A DNA stretch of 64,000 nt, taken from positions 1 through 64,000 of the forward strand of contig NZ_BAKI01000002.1 of NCBI RefSeq assembly GCF_000583655.1, written 5' to 3'. Under the pieces are notes generated by a model. That model was not told where the DNA came from. It did not search any database and was given only the letters and a program-made list of their open reading frames with translations. Source of the stretch: Lentilactobacillus farraginis DSM 18382 = JCM 14108. Lineage in GTDB: Bacteria; Bacillota; Bacilli; Lactobacillales; Lactobacillaceae. Shown piece after piece: positions 57,426 to 64,000 of the stretch; position 1 is the first letter of the stretch; each line of letters begins with the position of its first letter. The translations under genes were made by a program, and so were the position numbers.

Positions 57426-58628
57426 GTGCGAATAGAGAACATGCCCAGTGAGTTTGAGAAGGCCCTGCCGATTCTTCGAAAAATCGAGTCAGCCGGCTAT
57501 GAGGCCTATTTTGTTGGCGGGTCGGTGCGTGACACCATTTTAAAACGGCCGATTCATGATGTTGATATTGCGACAAGTGCTTATCCAAGCGAGGTTAAGG
57601 GATTATTTAAAAGAACAGTGGATACCGGCATTGAACACGGCACTGTGATGATTTTGGATCACGGTACCGGTTATGAAGTGACGACTTTTCGAACGGAATC
57701 CGGGTACCAGGATTATCGGCGGCCGGATAAAGTAACGTTTGTCCGCTCCTTAAGGGAAGATTTAAAACGCCGTGATTTTACGATTAATGCACTGGCACTC
57801 AGTGAAAATGGCCAGGTAACCGATCTGTTTGGCGGCTTGGTTGATATGAAGGCCCGGGTTATTCGTGCCGTCGGTGATCCCGAAGAGCGTTTTAATGAAG
57901 ATGCCTTAAGGATGATGCGGGCTGTCCGCTTTGCCAGCCAATTGGATTTTCGAATTGACGATCAAACACTAAAAGGAATTTATGATCATAGTAATCTTTT
58001 AAAAAAAATTGCAGTCGAACGGATCCACACTGAATTTATTAAAATGATGATGGGTCAGGATGCCGGAAACGGCTTATCATTAATGCTTAAAACTCGGCTT
58101 TACCGGTATATTCCGGAGTTTGGGGATCATTTTGAGACGCTGGTGGAACTTGTAAAAACACCAATCAGGTTAATCAATGAAGTCCAAGTTTGGTCGCTGT
58201 TTGCGGCCAGCTTCCAGTTTCAACGGTCCCAAATTGAAACTTTTTTAAAAAAGTGGAAGACTGCCAATAAAATAATTAATGATGTTATACTTACAACTGA
58301 TTTGATTTTTCGAATTCAGGCTCAAACGGTCAACAACCTGGATTTATACCATGCCGGGCGGCAGAACGTTCAAAATGCCGTGGCGGTTGCCGAAAATTAC
58401 CTGAATGAATCGCTTCCCGACTTAATTAAGGCTTATGACAACCTGCCGATTACCAGCAGGAAACAGCTTGAAATAACTGGCGGTGAACTGATTAAGCAGG
58501 GGATTTTAAAGCCGGGTCCGCAACTTGGCAAAACGCTGACCGATTTGGAAAAAGCTGTGGTAATTGGAAAAGTAAGGAATCGGCGTTCGGAATTAATGAC
58601 CGAAGCAATTTCACTAAATAAGGAATGA
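57426..58628 (+). CDS. cca: CCA tRNA nucleotidyltransferase
   Basis: Adds or repairs the CCA end of tRNA without a template. The catalytic head has YFVGGSVRDTILKRPIHDVDIATSA with the DxD metal site. RRDFTINALAL and DPEERFNEDALRMMRAVRFASQL bind nucleotides and shape the active site. The C-terminal half contacts tRNA. GTG 57426 gives 400 residues, starting MRIENMPSEFEKALPIL, like relatives. An upstream in-frame GTG at 57396 is also possible. An ABC-F gene follows after seven bases. Confidence 0.95.
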   Translation: MRIENMPSEFEKALPILRKIESAGYEAYFVGGSVRDTILKRPIHDVDIATSAYPSEVKGLFKRTVDTGIEHGTVMILDHGTGYEVTTFRTESGYQDYRRPDKVTFVRSLREDLKRRDFTINALALSENGQVTDLFGGLVDMKARVIRAVGDPEERFNEDALRMMRAVRFASQLDFRIDDQTLKGIYDHSNLLKKIAVERIHTEFIKMMMGQDAGNGLSLMLKTRLYRYIPEFGDHFETLVELVKTPIRLINEVQVWSLFAASFQFQRSQIETFLKKWKTANKIINDVILTTDLIFRIQAQTVNNLDLYHAGRQNVQNAVAVAENYLNESLPDLIKAYDNLPITSRKQLEITGGELIKQGILKPGPQLGKTLTDLEKAVVIGKVRNRRSELMTEAISLNKE

Positions 58629-58635
58629 TGAATGA

Positions 58636-60555
58636 ATGGAAACAATGCGGGTTGAAGGATTAACGAAGACTTATGGTGAAAAAACGCTCTTTGATCATCT
58701 TAACTTCCTAATCAACGAACAGGATCGAATTGGGTTGATCGGTACGAATGGAACCGGAAAGACATCGTTGTTGAATGCCGTTTCAGAGAGGGACCATGAT
58801 GCCACCGGTAATATCGTGACGTCAAAGTCTTATACAATCGGCTACCTGACCCAAGATCCTAAACTGGATGATCAGTTGTCCATTATGGACGCAGTTTTCT
58901 CAGGCTCCCAAAAAGTCTATCAAACTATTCGCAATTATGAAGCCGCTTTGGACCAATATTCAAAGCATCCTGAGGATCAAGCAGCGTTAAACAGGTTTAC
59001 CAAAGCCGAAGCCAAAATGAATGAAGATGATGCTTGGAATGCCCAAAGTGATGTTGAAACAATTCTAAGCCAGTTAAAAATTACGGATTATCAGCAAAAA
59101 ATAGCTGAATTATCCGGCGGTCAGCGTCGTCGGGTTGGTTTGGCTCAGGTCCTGATTCAATCGCCGGATCTATTATTGTTGGATGAACCAACCAATCATT
59201 TGGACTTCGAGTCAATTGAATGGCTGGAAAAATACTTGGCAGCGTATAAGGGTGCCCTGATTGTCGTTACGCATGACCGCTATTTTCTTGATCGGGTCGC
59301 CAACAAAATTTGGGAGCTGTCGTTCGGTAAACTGTATCAATACGAAGGCAACTATCAAGACTATGTTGCTCAAAAAGCAACCCGGGTTCAAAGTGCAATT
59401 GAATCGCAGCATAAAACCCAACAGTTGTACAAGTCGGAATTGGCTTGGATGAAAGCCGGTGCGAAAGCCCGTTCAACCAAGCAGCAGGCCCGAATCAACC
59501 GATTTAATGACTTGAAGAAGCACGTTAATACGCTTCAAGTGGATCAAGACGTTGACATTTCGTTGGGGCAGTCCCGACTTGGCAAGGAAGTTATCAACAT
59601 AAAGGATGCCAATTTGGCAATTGATGGGCAACCCATTTTAAAAGACTTTAATTTACTGGTTCAGCCAAATGAACGGATCGGTATTAGTGGCGAAAACGGT
59701 GCCGGCAAGACAACCCTGTTAAACGTCATTGCCGGTCGAAAGAAGCTGGATTCGGGCATTATTAAAATTGGTGAAACCGTTAAATTGGGGTACTATACGC
59801 AGCTAACCGAGCCGATTCCCGAAGATAAACGGATGATTAATTATTTGAGTGAGATTGGTCAGCAGGTTACAGATAAGAATGGCCAAAAGATCAGCGTGGC
59901 TGAACTGTTGGAACAATTTCTTTTTCCAAGGTTTATGCACGGTACGCTGATTCGAAAATTGTCCGGTGGTGAAAAACGGCGGCTGTATTTGCTGAAATTG
60001 TTAATGCAGCAGCCGAATGTTTTACTGTTGGATGAGCCGACCAATGATTTGGATATTGCGACCTTAACGGTTTTGGAAGATTATATTTCAAAATTCAAGG
60101 GAACAGTCATAACCGTCTCTCATGACCGCTATTTTCTGGACAAAGTGGCTGATCGGCTGTTGATTTTTAAAGGTGCCGGGGTCATTGAAGAACATCGGGG
60201 CCGCTTTACCGATTATTTAAAAGCTGCCGAAAAACAGTCGGCTGATGCAGCCAGTGAAAAGAAGCAAGCTGCCGGCAGAAAATTAGCCGAACCAAAGCGG
60301 TCAACCGAATCAGCAAAATCGGCTGAAAAGCCAAAAAAGAAGAAATTAACGTATGCTGAAGAGATTGAATACGCGCATTTGGAAGATGACATTGATCAGC
60401 TGGAATCACAGAAGGCATCGATTAATGACCAAATGCAACATAACGGGGATGACTATGATAAATTAGCAGACCTGCAACAGAAAAAGGATGAGTTGGATTC
60501 CCAAATTGATCAAAAGATGAAGCGGTGGGAGTACTTGAGTGAATATGCTGACTAA
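58636..60555 (+). CDS. ABC-F ATPase (Uup/YfmR-like)
   Basis: A soluble tandem ATPase of the ABC-F class that acts on ribosomes (translation factor or stalled-ribosome rescue). Walker A boxes are GTNGTGKT and GENGAGKT, signatures LSGGQRRR and LSGGEKRR, and Walker B LLLLDEPTNHLD and VLLLDEPTNDLD. An inter-domain linker (P-site tRNA-interaction motif) covers about residues 230-305. The long C-terminal part, rich in Lys and coiled coil (EEIEYAHLEDDIDQLESQKA), is the Uup type. Full length of 639 residues. It is not an obvious antibiotic-resistance subtype. Confidence 0.92.
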   Translation: METMRVEGLTKTYGEKTLFDHLNFLINEQDRIGLIGTNGTGKTSLLNAVSERDHDATGNIVTSKSYTIGYLTQDPKLDDQLSIMDAVFSGSQKVYQTIRNYEAALDQYSKHPEDQAALNRFTKAEAKMNEDDAWNAQSDVETILSQLKITDYQQKIAELSGGQRRRVGLAQVLIQSPDLLLLDEPTNHLDFESIEWLEKYLAAYKGALIVVTHDRYFLDRVANKIWELSFGKLYQYEGNYQDYVAQKATRVQSAIESQHKTQQLYKSELAWMKAGAKARSTKQQARINRFNDLKKHVNTLQVDQDVDISLGQSRLGKEVINIKDANLAIDGQPILKDFNLLVQPNERIGISGENGAGKTTLLNVIAGRKKLDSGIIKIGETVKLGYYTQLTEPIPEDKRMINYLSEIGQQVTDKNGQKISVAELLEQFLFPRFMHGTLIRKLSGGEKRRLYLLKLLMQQPNVLLLDEPTNDLDIATLTVLEDYISKFKGTVITVSHDRYFLDKVADRLLIFKGAGVIEEHRGRFTDYLKAAEKQSADAASEKKQAAGRKLAEPKRSTESAKSAEKPKKKKLTYAEEIEYAHLEDDIDQLESQKASINDQMQHNGDDYDKLADLQQKKDELDSQIDQKMKRWEYLSEYAD

Positions 60556-60578
60556 CAGCATAAAGGAGGAATTGGGTT

Positions 60579-61529
60579 ATGTTGGAAGATGCCTACCTGA
60601 ATTTGGAAAAATACGTATTGGAAAATGGTCACCAAAAACCGGACCGCACACACACCGGGACAATCAGCACGTTTGGCTATCAAATGCGGTTTGATTTATC
60701 GAAAGGCTTTCCCTTACTGACAACCAAAAAGGTGCCGTTTGGCCTGATTAAAAGTGAATTACTGTGGTTCTTACGCGGTGATACCAATATTCAATTTTTA
60801 TTGAAACATAAAAATCATATCTGGGACGAATGGGCTTTTGAAAAGTATGTCAAATCCGATGACTATAAAGGTCCGGATATGACTGATTTTTCGCATCGAT
60901 CTCAGACTGACGCAGCGTTTAATAAGGTTTATCAAGCACAGAAAAAGCAATTCTGTCAAATGGTTCTCGATGATGATGAATTTGCTAAAAAATATGGCGA
61001 TCTTGGTTTGGTTTATGGCAGTCAGTGGCGGGCTTGGAAAACTTCGACCGGCGAGACGATCGATCAAATTAAAAACGTGATCGAAACCATTAAAACCCAC
61101 CCGGATTCCCGGCGCATGATTGTTTCTGCCTGGAATCCAGAAGATATTCCAACAATGGCACTGCCACCCTGCCACACAATGTTTCAGTTTTATGTTAACG
61201 ACGGAAAGTTGAGCTGTCAGCTGTATCAACGCTCCGGTGATATCTTCCTTGGGGTGCCGTTTAACATTGCCAGTTATTCACTGTTAACATCCCTGATCGC
61301 CCGAGAGTGTGGTTTAAAGCCGGGTGAATTTGTTCATACACTTGGCGATGCCCACATTTATTTAAACCACGTTGATCAGGTTAAAGAACAGCTTTCCCGG
61401 ACACCGCGTCCGGCTCCCAAACTGTGGTTGAATCCGGAGAAAACACAGTTAAGTGATTTTGAAATGGGCGATATTAAAGTTAAGGACTATGATCCTTACC
61501 CGGCCATCAAGGCGCCGGTTGCTGTTTAA
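60579..61529 (+). CDS. thyA: Thymidylate synthase
   Basis: Makes dTMP from dUMP with methylenetetrahydrofolate, giving dihydrofolate. [20 protein letters not shown] opens it. The catalytic Cys is in [12 protein letters not shown], and [16 protein letters not shown] binds d[14 protein letters not shown] and [14 protein letters not shown] follow. At 316 residues it includes a lactobacillus-type insertion (about residues 85-135), as in the Lactobacillus casei enzyme. ATG 60579 after AAGGAGG. folA next recycles the dihydrofolate. Confidence 0.97.
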   Translation: MLEDAYLNLEKYVLENGHQKPDRTHTGTISTFGYQMRFDLSKGFPLLTTKKVPFGLIKSELLWFLRGDTNIQFLLKHKNHIWDEWAFEKYVKSDDYKGPDMTDFSHRSQTDAAFNKVYQAQKKQFCQMVLDDDEFAKKYGDLGLVYGSQWRAWKTSTGETIDQIKNVIETIKTHPDSRRMIVSAWNPEDIPTMALPPCHTMFQFYVNDGKLSCQLYQRSGDIFLGVPFNIASYSLLTSLIARECGLKPGEFVHTLGDAHIYLNHVDQVKEQLSRTPRPAPKLWLNPEKTQLSDFEMGDIKVKDYDPYPAIKAPVAV

Positions 61530-61559
61530 ACAAAGGACTCAAACAAGTGGAGGAAAATC

Positions 61560-62048
61560 ATGATTTCTTATATTTGGGCAGAAGATGAGCACGGCTTAAT
61601 TGGTGCCTCAGGGAAACTTCCTTGGCATTTGCCTGACGATATGGCTTTTTTTAAAAAGACGACGATGGGCCATCCAATTATTTCCGGGGCCCGGACATTT
61701 CGCAGTTATAATCGACCATTACCGGGACGACAAAATATTGTTCTATCCCGTCACGGTAATTTTCCCGACGGGGTATTGGTGGTTTCATCAATTGAACAAC
61801 TTTGTGAATTAGTGGCTGATAACCCGCAAAAAAATTATTTTGTAACGGGTGGTGCCAATTTATTCAGTCAATTGCTGGATAAAGTTGACCGACTTTATCG
61901 GACTAAAATTCACGCACAATTTACGGGTGATACTTATATGCCGAAAATTGATTATTCGCAATTCAAACAGGTAAAAAAACACCCTGGCCTAGTAGATGAA
62001 AAGAATCATTATGCCCATACGTTTGAAGTCTTTGATCGAATCGGGTAA
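61560..62048 (+). CDS. folA: Dihydrofolate reductase
   Basis: Reduces dihydrofolate to tetrahydrofolate with NADPH. ISYIWAEDEHGLIGASGKLPWHLPDDMAFFKKTT is the substrate end. GHPIISGARTFRSYNRPLPGRQNIVLSR and VTGGANLFSQLL bind NADPH. At 162 residues it is standard. ATG 61560 follows GGAGGA, 30 bases after thyA, so the two enzymes of the thymidylate cycle are co-made. Trimethoprim would be expected to bind, but I make no resistance call. Confidence 0.96.
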   Translation: MISYIWAEDEHGLIGASGKLPWHLPDDMAFFKKTTMGHPIISGARTFRSYNRPLPGRQNIVLSRHGNFPDGVLVVSSIEQLCELVADNPQKNYFVTGGANLFSQLLDKVDRLYRTKIHAQFTGDTYMPKIDYSQFKQVKKHPGLVDEKNHYAHTFEVFDRIG

Positions 62049-62094
62049 CCTTTATATTTGTTTAAAGGATATGTTTGTTTTAAATGAACTTTGA

Positions 62095-62100
62095 TATAAT
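62095..62100 (+). promoter_or_regulatory. -10 box of the DegV gene
   Basis: TATAAT, preceded by GA. The best -35 (TTTGTT, 15 bases away) is weak. Confidence 0.45.
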
Positions 62101-62156
62101 TAAAACTGGTTATTTTAAAAGCTTTAAATCATTATTTGAAGAAACGAGTGGCGCTA

Positions 62157-63005
62157 ATGGCAAATGTGAAAATTGTAACAGATTCATCTGCCCAATTAAC
62201 AGATGAAGAGATCAGCAAATATGGGATTACGGTTATTCCGTTAACGGTTATGATTGACAGTACGGTTTACGTTGAACGGGAAACCATTACAAATGACACC
62301 TTTGTCCCCAAAATGCTGGCAGCAAAAGACCTTCCTAAAACCAGTCAGCCACCGGTGGGAAAATTTGTTGCCGCTTTTAATAAGCTGGGAGAGGACGGTA
62401 GTAAAGTTCTTTGCCTGGATATGCTGGCGGCAATCAGCGGTACCGTTCATGCCGCTGAGCAGGCAGCAACAATTAGTACAAGTGATGTCACGGTTGTTGA
62501 CAGCCAAACCACTGATCGGGGATTGGCTTTTCAAGTCCTTGAAGCAGCTAAATTGGCACAGCAGGGTGCGACAGTCGAAGCGATTCTTACCAGAATTAAT
62601 CAGGTTCGGGAAAACACGAGACTGTATTTATGCGTTATGACATTGGATAATATTGTTAAAGGAGGCCGACTGCACCCGGTAGCCGGTGCCATTACCAATT
62701 TTTTAAATATTAAACTGGGATTACAGGTTACCGGTGGTAAGTTAAAGATCATTTCCAAAGGGCGTGGCGACAAATCCCTGCGTAAATTTTTTGGCCGAAT
62801 TATCGATGACATGAAGCAGACACCGACACTGAAAGAAATTGGCATTTCTTATGTGACCGAGACAAAAGTGTTAAAAGAGACGGTTAACAAGCTTCGGGAA
62901 ACTTTTCCCGAAGTACCGCTGTTATACCGGATTACGTCGCCAATTATCTCAACGCATACCGGTGAAGGCGCCTTTGCATTAGTTTACTATAGTGATCCTG
63001 ATTAA
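62157..63005 (+). CDS. DegV-family fatty-acid-binding protein
   Basis: A DegV/FakB-like protein, 282 residues. In some Firmicutes FakB proteins present fatty acids to the kinase FakA. Signatures are VKIVTDSSAQLTDEEISKYGI, LPKTSQPPVGKFVAAFNKL, VVDSQTTDRGLAFQVLEAA, LDNIVKGGRLHPVAGAIT and the final ISTHTGEGAFALVYY. I start at ATG 62157, with a ribosome-site-like GAGTGG. The upstream TTG is less likely. Whether this copy binds fatty acid is not shown by sequence. Confidence 0.9.
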   Translation: MANVKIVTDSSAQLTDEEISKYGITVIPLTVMIDSTVYVERETITNDTFVPKMLAAKDLPKTSQPPVGKFVAAFNKLGEDGSKVLCLDMLAAISGTVHAAEQAATISTSDVTVVDSQTTDRGLAFQVLEAAKLAQQGATVEAILTRINQVRENTRLYLCVMTLDNIVKGGRLHPVAGAITNFLNIKLGLQVTGGKLKIISKGRGDKSLRKFFGRIIDDMKQTPTLKEIGISYVTETKVLKETVNKLRETFPEVPLLYRITSPIISTHTGEGAFALVYYSDPD

Positions 63006-63018
63006 AATCAAGTTGTTG

Positions 63019-63064
63019 AAGGGCTGGGGCAAAGCCGGGGGCTGTTTTGTCGGCAACCCTTTTT
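63019..63064 (+). terminator. Rho-independent terminator of the DegV gene
   Basis: AAGGGCTGGGGCAAA pairs imperfectly with TTTTGTCGGCAACCCTT, followed by TTTG. Confidence 0.65.
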
Positions 63065-63108
63065 GTATTAGCGGAATAAGTGTATAAATATTGTCAGTGG
63101 GTGATTGG

Positions 63109-64000
63109 TTGAAACATCAAAAGAAACAGCCGAAGAGAAAGTGGTTTATTTGGGGTGTCTTAATCGGCATTATCCTGATTGTCAGTGGTCTCTGGGTTAT
63201 TAATCAAAAGCAGCCCCAATCAACCGGTAAGCCTAAAAATATCCGGTTAACGGCGGTCGGGGATTCACTGACTTATGGGGTGGGGGATCCTTCCGGAAAG
63301 GGCGGTTATACCCACCTTATTTCAAAGAAGGTTAATCGACAAAACCCAACTGTTAAAATGACAACGGCTAATTTTGGGGTTTCCGGTCAAACAACGGCTC
63401 AAATTGATCATCGGGTAATGACTGCCAAAAAGTTGCGAGCTAGTCTTAAACGAGCAGACGTTATCACGGTGACGACCGGCGGCAATGATTTGCTGCAGTT
63501 TTTGGAAACCAAGTTGATGACCCAAAGCAACGCGCAGTTGACCGGTCAGTTAAAGACCTATTGCCAATCTTATCAGAAGCGGGCAGGTCAATTATTAACC
63601 CATCTTCGCCAATTGAATCCCCGAGCACCAATTTTCGTATTTGGTATTTATAATCCAATGTACGTATATTTCCCACAGGTCTCGTTTATTAGCCGGGCCG
63701 TTTTTCAAAATAATCAAATGACCCAAAAAGTCATTTCAACCCGGTCAAATGTCTACTTTGTCTCAATTAATCAAAAACTTTCAGACGGCCAATATCAAAC
63801 GGCTGCTGCCAGAGCCAAACTAAAAAAGCAGGCAACAGATGCCGGTACTGATCATGACGATCCGGCTGAATTAAAGAAAACATTGGGTCAAAATACAGGT
63901 GAAGTTAATCATTATTTGTCTACTAAGGACCATTTCCATCCGAATAAAACGGGTTATAAAATTATGACGAATTTATTGTATCAAAAAATGAGCCAGGTCT
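63109..64000 (+). CDS. SGNH/GDSL hydrolase, membrane anchored (partial, runs off the window)
   Basis: An open frame that reaches the right edge without a stop, at least 297 residues. It starts at TTG 63109 after GTGGGTGA. Residues about 12-33 are a membrane anchor (FIWGVLIGIILIVSGLWVI). The SGNH blocks follow: TAVGDSLTYGVGDPSGKGGY (Ser nucleophile), the Gly in ANFGVSGQTTAQ, VTTGGNDLLQF (Asn) and the final DHFHPNKTGYK (Asp and His). It resembles the YpmR lipase-like family. It probably acts outside the cell on esters, but the substrate is unknown. The end of the gene is missing. Confidence 0.9.
   Translation, partial: MKHQKKQPKRKWFIWGVLIGIILIVSGLWVINQKQPQSTGKPKNIRLTAVGDSLTYGVGDPSGKGGYTHLISKKVNRQNPTVKMTTANFGVSGQTTAQIDHRVMTAKKLRASLKRADVITVTTGGNDLLQFLETKLMTQSNAQLTGQLKTYCQSYQKRAGQLLTHLRQLNPRAPIFVFGIYNPMYVYFPQVSFISRAVFQNNQMTQKVISTRSNVYFVSINQKLSDGQYQTAAARAKLKKQATDAGTDHDDPAELKKTLGQNTGEVNHYLSTKDHFHPNKTGYKIMTNLLYQKMSQV

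Overview
The window is a low-GC Firmicutes chromosome segment, most likely from an obligately heterofermentative member of the Lactobacillaceae (Lentilactobacillus or a close relative). The evidence is lactobacillus-type gene order (prmA-rsmE-rel-dtd, hisS-aspS, phoH-ybeY-dgkA-era-recO-glyQS-dnaG-rpoD, xerD-ribT-scpAB-rluB, cmk-rpsA-der-hup), strong purine-rich ribosome binding sites, many TTG starts, T-box leaders and a CtsR box. dnaE is followed directly by pyk, with no pfkA in the place where many homofermentative lactobacilli carry it. The species call is inference. Almost all genes are on the + strand, which suggests one replichore read on the leading strand. I saw no rRNA, tRNA, insertion sequence, prophage or CRISPR array.

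Layout. 1-2 kb: the tail of an unidentified gene and three small genes of unknown function. 2-6.5 kb: ribosomal protein and rRNA methylation (prmA, rsmE), the stringent response (rel) and dtd. 6.6-9 kb: a HAD hydrolase, then a fructosamine-kinase-like protein and a cell-wall amidase on the - strand. 9.2-12.6 kb: T-box-controlled hisS-aspS. 12.7-13.6 kb: a YitT-family membrane protein. 13.6-17.9 kb: teichoic-acid genes (TagB-like, TagG-like, TagF-like) followed without a gap by nfo. 18.2-24 kb: a dikinase regulator, rpsU, YqeY and phoH-ybeY-dgkA-era-recO. 23.6-30.1 kb: T-box-controlled glyQS, then dnaG-rpoD. 30.3-36.5 kb: trmK, a NIF3-like protein, pepT, CtsR-type clpB and a small membrane protein. 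36.6-42 kb: dnaE and pyk. 42.2-47.2 kb: cvfB, xerD, ribT, scpA, scpB, rluB, then an FMN riboswitch and ribU. 47.3-52.7 kb: a YpbB-like HTH protein, recQ, a LysM protein, cmk and rpsA. 52.8-57.3 kb: der, hup, a TPR protein and a second YitT protein (- strand). 57.4-64 kb: cca, an ABC-F ATPase, thyA, folA, a DegV protein and an SGNH hydrolase that runs off the window.

Two things stand out. First, 17 genes, most of them essential, are broken by 22 single-base losses. Nearly all can be repaired by lengthening a run of one base by one, which points to homopolymer undercalling in the assembly and not gene decay. I give the full repaired span for each and mark the break. Second, a roughly 90-110 bp structured element of a family I do not recognise occurs four times between genes: an imperfect hairpin, a conserved spacer containing TCGTGATTA, and a GGGACTG...CAGTCCC hairpin (the first copy is interrupted). 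One copy forms the probable 5' leader of clpB, just downstream of a perfect CtsR box.

The set is mostly housekeeping: translation (two synthetase operons sensed by uncharged tRNA, S21, S1, tRNA and rRNA modification, three ribosome-associated GTPase or ATPase factors), replication (DnaG, DnaE, RecQ, RecO, XerD, ScpAB, HU), folate and thymidylate supply, envelope synthesis, and riboflavin uptake under FMN control.
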